Origin: Paramacrobiotus metropolitanus
Lineage: Eukaryota; Tardigrada; Eutardigrada; Parachela; Macrobiotidae
Assembly: GCF_019649055.1 (NCBI RefSeq)
Contig: NW_026570228.1
Location: 1,426,001 to 1,490,000 of the forward strand
Direction: 5' to 3'
Length of the DNA stretch: 64,000 nucleotides
Shown here: positions 25,501 to 36,667 of the stretch, in pieces
Layout of the letters: each line of letters starts with the position of its first letter
Numbering within the stretch: the stretch's first letter is position 1
Program-made: the position numbers and the translations under genes
The notes under the pieces: model-generated
Databases searched by the model: none
Told to the model about the DNA's origin: nothing
Seen by the model: the letters and a program-made list of their open reading frames with translations, nothing else

Positions 25501-25595
25501 TCTGTGGTCCGAAGGAGATGGTGGACAACTGCAAGAAGTTGCTGCTTGGCCTGAACTACATCAACGATATGATCCACGTGTTTTCCGCCCCGTAG
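22559..25595 (+). CDS. BTB-BACK-cytochrome b5 reductase fusion protein
   Basis: Nine exons: 22559-22671, 23278-23400, 23503-23662, 23742-23929, 24003-24259, 24694-24903, 24982-25065, 25141-25347, 25501-25595. Every GT-AG junction keeps phase (2,2,0,2,1,1,1,1) for 478 aa. Residues 1 to about 130 form a BTB/POZ domain (SDIQFAVG, FPAQK, FHTMFYG, IDIPDI, YIYTD); about 130-205 is BACK-like (CADKYDLPLL, VLVKCLCLI, IFSSVEKWVEF). From about 205 to the end is a ferredoxin-reductase module as in NADH-cytochrome b5 reductase: DTTRFRFELPS, YTPIS, GDEVCISGPYGLL, MVAAGSGVTAMIPILRAM, RFKLWYLVDR and CGP. The FAD-binding Arg before YT is Gln and the GxGxxP proline is Ala, so catalysis is uncertain. If intron 4 is retained the frame stops at once (TAA 23931), leaving BTB-BACK alone. 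A two-gene model is the alternative. Confidence 0.75.
22702..23170. repeat. Two perfect hairpins in intron 1 of the fusion gene
   Basis: CCAAGGTTTC at 22702-22711 pairs perfectly with GAAACCTTGG at 22718-22727 (10-bp stem, 6-nt loop). TATACAAAACCCC at 23136-23148 pairs perfectly with GGGGTTTTGTATA at 23158-23170 (13-bp stem, 9-nt loop). The two may be foldback remnants or intronic RNA structures. Confidence 0.65.
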
Positions 25596-26469
25596 TCTCC
25601 TTGTTTGATACGACATATGTCTCTCCATTGCATTTCATTGATCCATTGTGTTTTTAGTTATTCTTTTATATTCTGGTAAAATTTGTCGATCGTTCCGCGA
25701 CATACCCATCCGCTTGATGGAATGTGCCTCGAAATCCACTGGACCAAAGGTTGTGCCGAAAGCTGGATTTAATTGTTTTAGGAAGAATAATGATTGTTAT
25801 TTTTGTGTAGTTTTCCTGTGGTGAATTTCGACATCCACCGGTAACGATTGTTATGAATCATGCATAGCACACGCATATTTTGATCACTTTGGCACCTGAT
25901 AAGTATTAGCCGAGCTTGCTGAACTTTTTTTCAGTATGGTACATTAAACGGTGTGCCCTTTGTTGCAATAATTAGTATTTGGTACACAACCATCGTGCTG
26001 TTGTAAATAATATTGAATGTTTATAAAAAGTACCTGTATTTGTTTAGCTTGCCACTAAACCCTGCAAAATGTTAGTCAAAGCCGAATAGCATTCTTTAAA
26101 GAGTAAAAACGTGTTACTAACTTACTATTTCGTGCCGGAACCTGTGTGCCTAGTACCACTGGCACGATGAATCCCGGTCTATAAATGCCTAAATGTGTGC
26201 GCTTCAAAATTTGAGTCATTAGAATTTAATCATGACTGTATCGTCCACTTGATAAGAGTTCTACTCGTACATATGTTATCGCGCATCGATACTCTTTCTT
26301 CACAATCTGTCAAACCAAGCTGTAGATCGTTTGTCGAGGCGGTGAGAGGCACACCTTACAGTTACGATAAAAACGTAAGTTGTAAAGAAACTAAATGCAT
26401 AAACTGCGAGAAACAGCCCTGAAAAAATCATTTAAATCAGTAAGTAATAAGTGATTGGTTGCGTTCATT
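25596..26469. other. Convergent intergenic region
   Basis: 3' ends of the fusion gene and of the minus-strand GPCR gene. No further coding sequence supported. Confidence 0.4.
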
Positions 26470-27660
26470 CTAACGAAGCGCAATGCATTTTCGCAGTTTA
26501 ATGCAAACCACTTCTCGTGCAATCGGCGAACACAAAAGAAAAATTGTCGCATCAACAATATTCGACAGCTTGCCAGCCAGTGCAACGGCTTCCTGAGCGG
26601 CAGTTAAACCCGGATAGAACACCGTAGTGATCACTGCCGGTAACCATCCAAGAAATAAAGCAATCGTTGATGCAATATATATCCTGTTGTTCCCTTTTGC
26701 CGATTGTCTTGATGTAGACGAAGGATCTAATCAATAGAAATCACCACTAAAACAACTGATTGAAGGAAACGGGAAAACGGAATTACAGTACATAGTACAT
26801 ACAACGTAAAACAGTTACTGATAAACGTAGGTGCTATTTTTACCATGTACTGCGCAAATAAGCTGTTAACTGTTCCGACACATTTCTGGCGATCAATGCG
26901 CGGTGATGTGTTCCTTCTGTACACTGTTTTTGTTCATTTTGGTATCAAATTTTCAACCAAGACTATTGTACGTACGTCGTGCTACGGATACAATACGACG
27001 CGCTTGGATCCGTCGCATTATCATCACATACGGCAGCGATCCGAATATAACCACCAGGGTGGCCGTAGACAAATAGCGTACGGTGAGGAATAGAGCCGGA
27101 AAGATCTGTGCGATAAACCGGCAGCCGCTTCCGTCAGACGACGGCATCAGCACACTGACGATGAAATTCGGTAAACGCGTTCCGTCCACGATAACGTGCA
27201 TCAAGACACAGGATGCCATGGCCAGCGTCTTATTATTCTTGATGCGGTACGATTGTGGAAAGGTGACCGCCCAAATCCGGTTAATGGCCAGCAGAATGTG
27301 CCCGGCTCCACCGGCTGGAGCTACGATCCATAGGGAGAAATTGCCAATGGTGCACCACGGTTTCTCGTTATCAACATACTGTCCGTTTATCATCATGTGC
27401 CAGTATGTTGCGCAATGAAGACCCGTCAGCAGAACGTACAACATCAGAATGTTGATAATATAGATATTAAAGGGAGTGAGGAGTCTTTTCGCTGTCAAAA
27501 ACACCGATACAGCGAACAACGTATAAAACAGATGAAGAGGAGCCAGAATCCCCGCAATATGCACCATAACGATGTGGTTCTGGATGTCCCTTATAGATGG
27601 ACCTACTGTAGTACTGGAAGTGTTATTGAACACCATGTTTTTATTTCTTGTGCCGAGCAT
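26470..27660 (-). CDS. Rhodopsin-like (class A) orphan GPCR, 313 aa
   Basis: Two exons on the minus strand: 27660-26976 and 26726-26470, GT-AG, phase 1, joined in the third intracellular loop. Seven hydrophobic helices are seen: TM1 from IVMVHIAGIL, TM2 NIYIINILMLYVLLTG, a cysteine in CTIGNF before TM3, TM3 ending INRIWAV, TM4 TLAMASCVLMHVIV, TM5 LFLTVRYLSTATLVVIFG, TM6 STIALFLGWLPAVIT and TM7 NIVDATIFLLCSP. The usual DRY is NRI and NPxxY is replaced by CSPIA, both divergent. N-glycosylation sites (NNTSS) precede TM1. Start could be the first ATG or the one eight codons later. Ligand unknown; two degraded copies follow at 28.7-30.3 kb. Confidence 0.8.
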
Positions 27661-27949
27661 AAAATTTCAAATAGACTGATTTTATTCTGAAGTTAACTGC
27701 GCATGCGCGGATATCTATAACGACACTCTGCTGGAACGCATGATATCGCTGCTGCTGGATGACGCGCAACCACCCAGCAATAACCTGTCCATTGTAGTGG
27801 CCTACTCATTTCCATAAATTTTTCAATGACCACAGCCTTGCGTAGTATCTGTACGTGCGCGTTGCTGCACCGCCGCTGCGTTGGCCTTACCTGCAGCAGC
27901 TACCAAACATGTGAGCTATCCGTATAAGTTTTAACTATTTATCACGCAT

Positions 27950-28215
27950 CTTATTCAGGAGTGCCCCAAAGTGGACTGCTCGTGTTGTGAAATGAACGAC
28001 TTTTTAACGTAAACCAAAAGTTTGCATGCCACTACTCAAAGTAAGTATCCATCGGCGCATTATACGGTCGCCTTCAGCTGCGGGGAGATGATGATGGATA
28101 ATCCGTTCGCTGGATTTCATGGTTTACAGCACTGTCAGTGCAGAAAATGTTCAAAAAAAACTGGAGTGGGACTTAATAATTTGTATCTCATTTTTGCTGG
28201 TTAGGTCCATGATCG
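27950..28215 (+). pseudogene. Fragment of a duplicated LRR gene 3' end
   Basis: Matches the last part of the LRR gene at about 32165-32435: GACTGCTCGTGTTGTGAAATGAA, a TATACGGTC(A/G)CCTTCAGCTG stretch, GGGGAGATGATGATGGAT and the GGTTAGGTCCA acceptor region. The homologue of FLAWGK is interrupted by TAA and there is no upstream LRR part. Confidence 0.7.
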
Positions 28216-28714
28216 CAACAATTAGGAAGACAGTCTTTTCTTATAAAGGTTTAGTCTATAGGCTACCGTACTTAAACCGCAAGATACGGCTAAGCATGGC
28301 ATAATATCCGCGAAATGGATTGTTTTTTATACTTTTATAAAGAATCTCGGCAATTATTGTAAGATATTTATGCATGGCCCCGTGAATTAATCATTTCCCG
28401 CAGTTCCACATCTTTCCTAAACAACCGCAGATGCCAGGGTAGTTTATGAACCGGGACGCCATTTATTTTTAAACATGGTCAGCTCAGATGTAAAAAAATG
28501 TGTACTGTACATGAATCCAGTGGTTGACTTGTACAGTCACAACCGTTATTTCTTGTCAAACGTCTGTTTTGCAGCTTCATTTTTATGTTGACAAAATACC
28601 GAAACAAGTAGCGGTTATCCTTTTGTCACTGAACAACAAAATAAGAGCATATCTTATGTAAAAATAGTGCAATAAACGGCACGCGATTTGTGGCCTGTAA
28701 TATTAAGACAGCGC

Positions 28715-29448
28715 AACACATTTTTGTAATTTAACTTTAACACAGAGTGCTTCCATGAAAAGGGCGAGCACAAAAGAAAAACTGTCAGGTCCACAATGTT
28801 CTAGCTAACGTAGTGGCTTCTTGGACGATAGCCAAACTCGGATATAACAGTGCAGCAATCGCTGGCAGCCTGGCGGCAACCATCCGAGGAATAGCGTAAT
28901 CGTGGATCCGACGAAAATTTGCTGTTTCCTTTTGCCGATTGTCTGGGCGTCGACGCAGGATCTAAACGTCAAATTTTTCACTGAACAGCTGATGAAACCG
29001 CACTATAAAATACAAATAAAAGCAATCCGGAACAGGGAAATACGTACGTGGTATCATAGATAGATACGACGCGCCTGAATCCGTCTCATTAGCATGACAT
29101 ACGGCAGTGATCCGAATATTACCATTATGGTGGCCGTAGATACGTCAACAAATCGTCCTGTTATCAGCATGTGCAAATATTTGGCGCAATGAAGACCCGT
29201 ACTGACGGCATACAACAACAGAATGTTGAGATGTAGATGTTGAAAGGGGTGATAAATCTCTTCGCAGACAAAAGCAGCGATACGACGAATAATATGTACA
29301 GCATTTGGAGAGGAGCTTGAATCGCTGAAACATGTATCATAACGATGTGGCTTCGGATGTCTGTAGAAGAGGAATTCAGACTAGTACTCGAGGTGTTATT
29401 AAACGCCATGAGTAAATGTATTGTATTGTGCCGATAACAAAATGCCAA
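28715..29448 (-). pseudogene. GPCR pseudogene with TM3-TM5 deleted
   Basis: N-terminus through TM2 (SHIVMIHVSAIQAPLQMLYIL, then SAKRFITPFNIYI) aligns with the intact GPCR. The sequence then jumps at about 29160 from the end of TM2 straight to the end of TM5 (VIFGSLPYVM, MRRIQARRI), so roughly 100 codons are lost. The exon 2 homologue (about 28960-28715) is recognisable by the RQSAKGN and GWLP blocks but has frame breaks. Confidence 0.75.
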
Positions 29449-29994
29449 ATAAACCTATTTTTTTAAGTAAACCGGGAGATACGTTGGAACAACGCCCTAA
29501 ATAACACACGATATCGCTTTTGCTGGCTGAAGCGGTACCGTCTACATACCGAATGATCTTTGAAAGATCATTCAGCAGGCGTTTGCGCGTCAGCCAGCAA
29601 GACCACTTCCGCGGAATGGAATGATCTTTCTATTGTAAGCGCCTACTCGTTTCCATTTCTTATTGATTGCAACTTTTCACCGTACTGTCGCTGGATCGTT
29701 TACCGTTACTGTGCTGATGTTATAAGCGGCAACAGTGCAGTAAATCCATTTAGTTTTTGTATGCCTGTCCCCCTTTTACTTGGAATTATTTGCTTTTCGT
29801 GGCATGGGGCCACTCATTTTTTTGCAGCTGGCCCGTATCTCATTCTCGTTCGGAGGCGACGGTTAAGTTCACTGCGACATTATGCCAGAAATGTACAACG
29901 CTATATGCTAGACGCCTTAATCTAGACGAATGCATTAATTTCGAGTAATGCAAATGTATTACTAGAATAAATATATAGATATAATAAATTATAA

Positions 29995-30041
29995 ATGTAC
30001 GGGCTGTTTGTACGTGTCATACATACGAACAGCCCGTACAT
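29995..30041. repeat. Strong hairpin, 18-bp arms
   Basis: ATGTACGGGCTGTTTGTA at 29995-30012 pairs with TACGAACAGCCCGTACAT at 30024-30041 with one mismatch and an 11-nt loop. It sits at the 3' edge of a GPCR relic. Confidence 0.65.
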
Positions 30042-30069
30042 ACCTTTGAAAAAAGGTATAGTGAATACA

Positions 30070-30320
30070 ATAATTTATTACGCAGTGACGGCCGGTATTG
30101 ATGGCGTACAACAGCAGACAGTTGACGATATATACTGTAGTATATGTTAATGGGGGTGATTAGCCTCTTCATTGACAAAAAAAGATACAATAAACAGCGC
30201 ATAAACAGATTAAGAGGAGCTATGTAGAATATGATTATGCACCATAACAATGTGGTTTCCGATGTTGGTTTATCGATGGATTTACTCCGATACTGGAAGT
30301 TTTTTAAACGCCATCAAATA
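30070..30320 (-). pseudogene. Second GPCR relic (N-terminus to TM2)
   Basis: Minus-strand blocks resembling the intact GPCR start: MAFKK...VSE, GNHIVMVH, the SVYALFIVS TM1 region and an INI(Y) TM2 block, broken by stops and frameshifts. Flanking sequence at 30440-30500 (CATTTCCATTAATTTTTCA, CACAGCCTTG) repeats that at 27800-27850 beside the first GPCR. Confidence 0.55.
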
Positions 30321-30329
30321 GTCTTTTTT

Positions 30330-31172
30330 TCTAGACGCAGTATAAATAAAACGAAACATCTTTTGAAGAAAGCGAGGTTAGCTATGCAGTATGCAAGTTA
30401 GAACGACACCCTACTGAAACGCACGATATCGCAATTGCTGGATGATCCACCGAACAACTATCCATTTCCATTAATTTTTCAGTGGCCACAGCCTTGTGCA
30501 GTAATTACGAGCCACTGTATTAGGTATTGTTCCGTTCACGGTTAACCTAACGAGCGGTCGCAGTCTAGAACGTGAAAACTTTTTAAATATTTATGACGCC
30601 TTTTAATTAGGACCAACTGCATTTCACACCGAGGCTCGTTAATTTTAGAGCATTGCAGTGTAAGACTGAAAAGCACTGTTTTCAAAACAGTTGAGTAGAA
30701 TACTGCCTATACGTGCATATTTGAAGCAAAGTTGAGCTGATGACAAGCTGATGACAAGCAAGTTGATGACAAGCAGCAGATTGTCGACAGGGCAGTTAGT
30801 GTGAACAACACGGAAAAAGAAGTAGAAAATTTTCAGTCTGATAAATCTTTGATGAAAGATAAGTGCTCGTAAAATACTTAGCGGCTTAATTTATACGGAG
30901 CCAGCATAACATTCTGAATGCGGTGCCTGTTGCAGGCTTGCGGTAACGCATGTACTGTAGCTCTATGCTACCAAAATCTTATGGCAGCGCACATGTTGTT
31001 GTCGAACTATCGAACGTACAACGATAGAACGTCTCGTGTGATGTCAGGACGTATTTAACATTTTACATACAGATAATCAGGTTATTGTGTGTGCCACAAA
31101 GATAATAATTCTTGTCAATGCACACAGTCATGTAATCGACCTTGCGTCTACGAAAGCTAAACTTGCACTGCA
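30330..31172. other. Intergenic, 5' of the LRR gene
   Basis: Contains the repeated GPCR-upstream segment noted at 30440-30500 and a short TGATGACAAGC tandem (three units, about 30739-30776). No exon seen; likely LRR promoter. Confidence 0.4.
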
Positions 31173-32434
31173 ATGTACTGGTTAGTGCTCTTTGTTAGTG
31201 TGCAGCTGATGCCAGTCATCAGCAGTGTCATTTTACCACATTTTAATTGCACGTACACGGCTTCAGGATCATCAAAAAGCTTTGAATTAGACTGTCAAGC
31301 AGAACGCTTCCAGTTCCCTACAACATTCAACGTTACCGCAATCCCGAAAGCGGTTAAGAGCATTGCGATACGATGCCTGCCCACTGACGAGCTCGCTCGG
31401 TACTGCGCTGAAATTGGGCAGGACTTTCAACCAATTCCTCAACTGGAAGTTTTGGAACGCGTCCACCTGAGCGGATTCCAAAGCGCCAATCAAAGCGCTC
31501 CACCGATTGGCAAGCTGCTGGATCGAGTGAGACACCAGATTGTTTACTTAAAGATCAGCAACAGCCGCATCGACTTTGTGGATGCCGACCTTTTTCGAGG
31601 ATTCCGATCATTGAGGCACCTTGATTTTAGGAACAACCACATTCGGAGGATCGCTATCAATGCATTTCGTTCGTTGACCAGTTCGGTTGATTCGCCGACA
31701 AAGAAAACGGAGCTGTCGAAATTGCGCAATCTAGATTTAGGTGGAAATGCACTGGAAGAATTAGACTGGTCTGTTTTCAAGCCGCTTTCGCGGAGTCTCG
31801 TAAGTATCCGTATACTTGCTAAGCATGTAATATTTTCACTGTTCACATATTGTCTGCTTGATTATCGAACGCGCTCGTGCATTTTCACAGCAAGAGAAAA
31901 AGCTTGGTGTTTTTTGGCAAAGCAGTCGATAAAGAAACGGTTTCGTTCGATAGAATTATTTGGATCTCAGTTGTCAAGAACCACCGCTTAAACGTCTCAA
32001 GATCAGCTCTTCTGCATTCGAGCTGACCTTAGTGGAATTATTGCTGGAAAACAATGACCTAAAAAGAATTCCTAAAGAAGTGCTAGCCACTATTAAACCG
32101 TGGCGCGTTCCAGTTTCTGAGCTTGAAAATAGAGCTGCAAAGAGTAATTTTTACAACTTCCAGGGGAATAATTTGTGCTCAGAATCAGACTGCTCGTGTT
32201 GTGAAATGAAAGACTTCTTAGCGTGGGGCAAAAGCCTGCATGCCCGTGCTCCAGACAGGTCGCCGTCTGTGCCTTATACGGTCACCTTCAGCTGTGGGGA
32301 GATGATGATGGATGATCCGTTCGCTGTGGATTTCGTAGTTTTTCAACACTGTAAGTACAGAGAATGTTCAGAGAATGTTGAGTGCAACCCAGCAAGTTGT
32401 AATGCACTGTTGTTGTTTAGGTCCACCCAATTAG
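31173..32434 (+). CDS. Secreted leucine-rich-repeat protein, 345 aa
   Basis: Three exons: 31173-31799, 31954-32350 and 32421-32434 (GTAAGT/TAG phase 0; GTAAGT/TAG phase 1). It begins with a signal peptide (MYWLVLFVSVQLMPVISS). LRR motifs follow: LEVLERVHLSGF, IVYLKISNSRIDFVDADLF, LRHLDFRNNHIRRIAINAF, LRNLDLGGNALEELDWSVF, YLDLSC and LVELLLENNDLKRIP. A cysteine-rich LRRCT-like cap (SDCSCCEMKDFLAW ... TFSCG ... FQHC) closes it. No membrane helix. If the last intron is retained, the frame continues to 32490. Probably an extracellular binding protein; partner unknown. A partial copy is at 27.95 kb. Confidence 0.75.
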
Positions 32435-33328
32435 GAATGACAGGCTTCTCCTATGTAGATTTTGTCCATACTGAAAGACCAACAATGTAAAACGCAAGAC
32501 GGATATGGCCCGGAATGCCTAAAATGGCTTTATTCTTGATGTTTCTGCTAAATGTTTTTCTGGATTAACTACACAGGGACAACGATGGTTTCATCGTCAC
32601 CTGATCACGTCAAAGAAATTTTAGTTCGCGTACAATTAGTGGGTAATACAGAGAGACATGCTGATTGCTTTGAATATGAAACGGGCTTGTGCGTGACGTA
32701 GTGGTTTGGCAGAAAACCAAGAAGGTGGTTTGGTGGTTTAGCGGGAAAATACTCGACAATAGTTAGCGATTTTATTGGTAAGGCGTACTCATACTAAATT
32801 TTGTAGGAATCGTGACAAAACAGATGACTCAATAAGAAAACAACCTCATTTCGGCTTATTCAAAGGTCGCACTAACCCTTATCTAAAAATATATGCGCCG
32901 ATTCCATGTACATTCAGTTGCTGACAACAGAATTCCAGATGTACTAATACCGGCGCTGCTGTGAGCACAGCCGCAATTTGCTTGTGCTTGTATGTCGAAC
33001 AGTTTGGTCTATTAAGAACTGGCTGAATGGACTTCCAGTTCCTCGAATTTAGTCAGTTCAGTCGATCGGCGACTGTCGATGGCACAGAAGAGATTGCAGC
33101 GGTTATTTTTATCAACGTTGCAATCGCCGTACGTAGCAAAAGTAGTCATATAAAGCAGGTACGGAAATGTTCTAGAAGCCCTATTTGAGAAGGCTCTTTT
33201 CACACTGGTGTGATCGATAATCAATAATCTAAGACAGGACGTGACAAAGAAGAGGGCTCAGAGTGTGCTGTATTATACGGAGGGCACACAAAACGCACGG
33301 AAGGCGGCTTAGGTCGAGAGTGGACAGG
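32435..33328. other. Intergenic, nothing recognised
   Basis: No supported coding sequence; promoter of the Cys-rich gene is expected at the 3' end. Confidence 0.4.
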
Positions 33329-34145
33329 ATGGACACCCCACCGATTCTACTTTGTGCCCTTGTCCTTGTTACTGGATGTTGCTCGGCACTGGCAGAAACA
33401 TGCGACGAACTGGAGACACATTGTCGAAATCTGCAAAGTCAGCTAAGTGACACTTTTCAAGATATGATGTCTGTGGGATGGCCCGTAACGGATGACAAAG
33501 CCAACCACATATCCGAAATCGCCAAACGGAATTGCCGGTACGGCCTGTTATTGTTTGTTGCGAACAAAATAGGAATAAAAGCGCTCATAATTATTAAGAT
33601 TAACTGGCAAGTTACCCAATTAATAAATCATCTAGCTGAATTTTCAAAAGTGATCAACTTTCCACAACTTGATGCAAGAATGCGAGACGTGTTTAAACGC
33701 CTTTCGTCAACGCTGCCCTGAACGTTCACCGACAAGTTTTTATACCGGCTGGTTTGCGACCACATGGCAGAAATTGTCCGCGAAGCTCTGCGACTCGCCT
33801 TTCCCTCCGGAACGCTACCTGCCCGCCCTGTACGACTGTTACCAGGATAATGCCAATATTACTCACATACCTTCGGTGAATCCCACGTCGTCGTATGTTA
33901 CTGAGTCTCATAACGCTTCCCTTGCTCAGGAGAACGCTTGCAGGTTGGTTGCCTTGCTGTTTTTTTTTCACATTCTTGGACTTCATGAAAATGATAATTA
34001 TTGCTATTATTATAGGGCACTGACAGAGATTTCGGCACATTTGAACGGATCAACTGGAGCCATTACAAGAAAGTGCGGTGATGAAGGTGCGCAGATTCTC
34101 CTGGATGCAACACGCTTTCTTCTCAAGACTAATTGTCCGAGTTGA
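33329..34145 (+). CDS. Secreted cysteine-rich protein
   Basis: Starts with a signal peptide (MDTPPILLCALVLVTGCCSA). Exon 1 runs from 33329 to a donor at about 33538 (or 33485). Exon 2 is about 33670-33943 and exon 3 is 34017-34145 (GT-AG, phase 2). I could not reconcile the phase of the first junction, so its borders are approximate. Cysteine spacing (CDELETHC, ECETC, RCPERSP, LCDSP, YDCYQ, NACR, KCGDEG, NCPS) and helical amphipathic segments suggest a small disulphide-bonded extracellular domain, loosely like nematode DUF19/T20D4.11 proteins; that comparison is weak. A decayed paralogue is at 11.4-12.3 kb. Confidence 0.6.
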
Positions 34146-34550
34146 GCGAATGTAGCAGCAAATCTGCAGCTGCCAGTAAACTTGCGATTAATGCCTATGC
34201 AGTCTTACAGTCATACAACAGTTGTTTGTGCAGAACTTATTGTGGGCGATAAGCCGATAACACTGTTCAGCGTGCAATCATATTAAAAATTCCGACAGTG
34301 ACAGCCGTTTTATGGTACGTAGGGCGATTCGGCAAACCCGGATCCAACAGTGGATCCGGGTGCGCAACTTTAGTTCCGTGTCCATTGTTCGTCACGGGGC
34401 GATTCGACAACCCTTTGGGGCGATTCAGCAAGCTTTATTTATGACAAATAGTTATCTCTTTAACAACGCAGCATCCTGTCTTTAGAATTTGTCATATATG
34501 TACTGTGTTTGCATGTAATAAGTAAGTTGTCTATTTCTCAAGCCAATATA

Positions 34551-34692
34551 CTGTAGCCGCCCGCACAAGTTGCTCCATTGGCAGATCCGGCCGCTGCCTT
34601 CTCCCTGCACACACTGCGCTGAACAGCGAGCAATGTGAGGCCAAATATCCGTATACCTCACTCTGTGGGGCAACTTGTGCGGGCGGCTACAG
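34551..34692. mobile_element. Short Tc1/mariner-type MITE, 142 bp
   Basis: CTGTAGCCGCCCGCACAAGT at the left end and its exact complement at the right end, flanked by TA on both sides (34549-34550, 34693-34694). Confidence 0.85.
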
Positions 34693-35159
34693 TAATGCTT
34701 TAAAATGGACGAAGGGCTCATGGCTGGACGATTCACTACAGCTAAGCGTAATCAGACGGCGATTATTTATCGAAAGTGCCCGAAAATCATACCAGAAATT
34801 ATTATCATGCTCGAAAAGTTAATTCACATAATCCCGATGAGAACGCATACTTTAAATGCAACGTAATCTTCTAAAGAACCGAACTGAAAGCAAACAACTG
34901 AAAGCAAAAAATGAAAGTGGCCAGATGTTACCGAGACACGTGGGGGCAAAGTTATGGGACGGACCGGCGAGAAGATCATCTATTTTGGTATGAAGTTATA
35001 TGGCAACAAGAACTTCTTCATAAAAGCGCTTGTTATATCTTTTGTTCTGTTTTGCTGCATTATGAGATAGGTGGATCGAGTAACGCATAATTTAACTATG
35101 TGGTGGCCTAGTTAAGTACTGTAACAGTGTAACGAGTGTAAAATAAACACGAAGTCATA

Positions 35160-36190
35160 AACTTGTTTTTAATGTTTCGAAATCCTTCCATGTTTCTTTT
35201 TCGAAAAAACGGGCACCAAACTGCGAATCGAAATACTACCTTAACGGTAATAACCCGATAGAGAAAACCGACTGTGTTAAGTATTTGGGTGTACTGTTCG
35301 ACCGCGGTTTAAAGTTTAAAGAAAATACTAATAATTTAGTGACAAAACTGCGTAAGAAAACTCGTTGGATTAACTTTGCATTCAGAAGAGCTGATTCTGC
35401 AGCTCGTATTCAGCTGTTTAAATCTTTGGTGTTTACGTCGTTTGACTATTGCAGCCCTTATGTAGCACCAGCGAATAAAACCTGCAGAGATAAGTTAGAA
35501 CGTTGTTTGGAGCGCTTTCCGGACTCTCTTAATCTCCGTAGCAGCAATTACAGAGAACGGTTAAAGGAGTTAAATTGGGACTGCTTTGAATTGCGCAGGT
35601 TGAAACGGAGCCTTGTGTTTACGTACAAACTTGTTTTCAACCGCATCCCGCTGGGAAAACGGTTTTCTTACCACCATATGAGCAAGCTGCTGCCGCTGTT
35701 TCTTGTGTTTCAGGTAATACTCGTTCAGCCAGGCGGCTATGTACACATCCCTTCCCCATTATGGCGGCACCAATAACATTGTGCGGGAACACTCTGCCTT
35801 CCTCCCCGGACTCTCTCTCAAGTCGCTTAGCGCTATTATGGAATGGAATTCCCCTGGACAAAGAAAGTTACGCCTCGGTCAACATGTTTAGGAGTGCACT
35901 GGATACCGTCAACTGGACTCCAGTTACTGGAGCAACCTGGACTTTGTTAAACGTTTTTGTAATACTAAGCTACTGAAGAACTGATTCGACATTGTGGTTT
36001 CCAGCATTTTCTGTGTAAAATTATTAGTTGATTGTCTTTATTTTTTACATTTGGTTTGTTTTTGTCTGATACTTCTATAATTTTTGGGCTACCTTTTGAA
36101 GAGTTAAATTGTGTCTATAATTGTGTCAAGTGCCCAGAGGGGACATCTGTCCCGCTGCATGAGGCAATAAATCAAATCAAATCAAAAATA
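35160..36190 (+). pseudogene. 5'-truncated LINE, RT C-terminus and 3' UTR
   Basis: Frame from about 35166 to 35776 encodes the RT thumb/connection region of a jockey/CR1-like non-LTR element (KYLGVLFDRGLKFKENT, ARIQLFKSLV, YCSPYV, ERCLERF, YRERLKELNWDCFELRRLK). A frameshift near 35730 moves the rest to the next frame (SLSSRLALLWNGIP), ending at 35976. The 3' end at about 36165-36190 is a repeated AATCA tail (AATAAATCAAATCAAATCAA), typical of LINE ends. 5' truncation and frameshift make it inactive. Confidence 0.8.
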
Positions 36191-36667
36191 TTTAAAAGAA
36201 AATAATGGTTTGCTGAAACGCCCGTGTTCCACCGTTTGCCGAATCGCCCTGTCACTTGCGTAAAATGTATAGACTAAAAACACAATAGGCCTTTGGGAAG
36301 TTTAAGCTACTGCGTACTATTGTTGTCGAATCGCCCTGTGAACCCCGTTTTATATACATCGATGCCATGACTTAAACAAATTGTCAATCATTTATTTAGA
36401 AGAAATAAAATCGTTTACCCGAGGTCATGCGACCGGCAACGGTGAGACGACCCCGGTGCCTTACTACCAGTTACATTGATAGAAATTTTTAAAACTTATT
36501 AATCGCTTCAGTGAACATGCAAACGTTTGCGAAACGACTGTGTCAACCCACTCTCCGCCAAAACCGCCGAAATTCTGTGGTCTGGCTGATCATGATCCGT
36601 AGACAGAAGAAAAAAATTTGCTTCAGATTTTGTTTCTGCCAGCGAGTTATTTCATTCATTTTTGCCG

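Larger units (their letters stand above)
34320..36345. mobile_element. Composite DNA element with GGGCGATTCG subterminal repeats
   Basis: AGGGCGATTCGGCAAACC at 34321, then GGGCGATTCGACAA (34397) and GGGCGATTCAGCAA (34420) on the left; inverted copies TTTGCCGAATCGCCCT (about 36233) and TTGTCGAATCGCCCT (about 36327) on the right. A perfect hairpin CCCGGATCC/GGATCCGGG is at 34337-34360. The interior contains a MITE and a LINE fragment, so these look like later insertions. No transposase visible. Confidence 0.6.
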
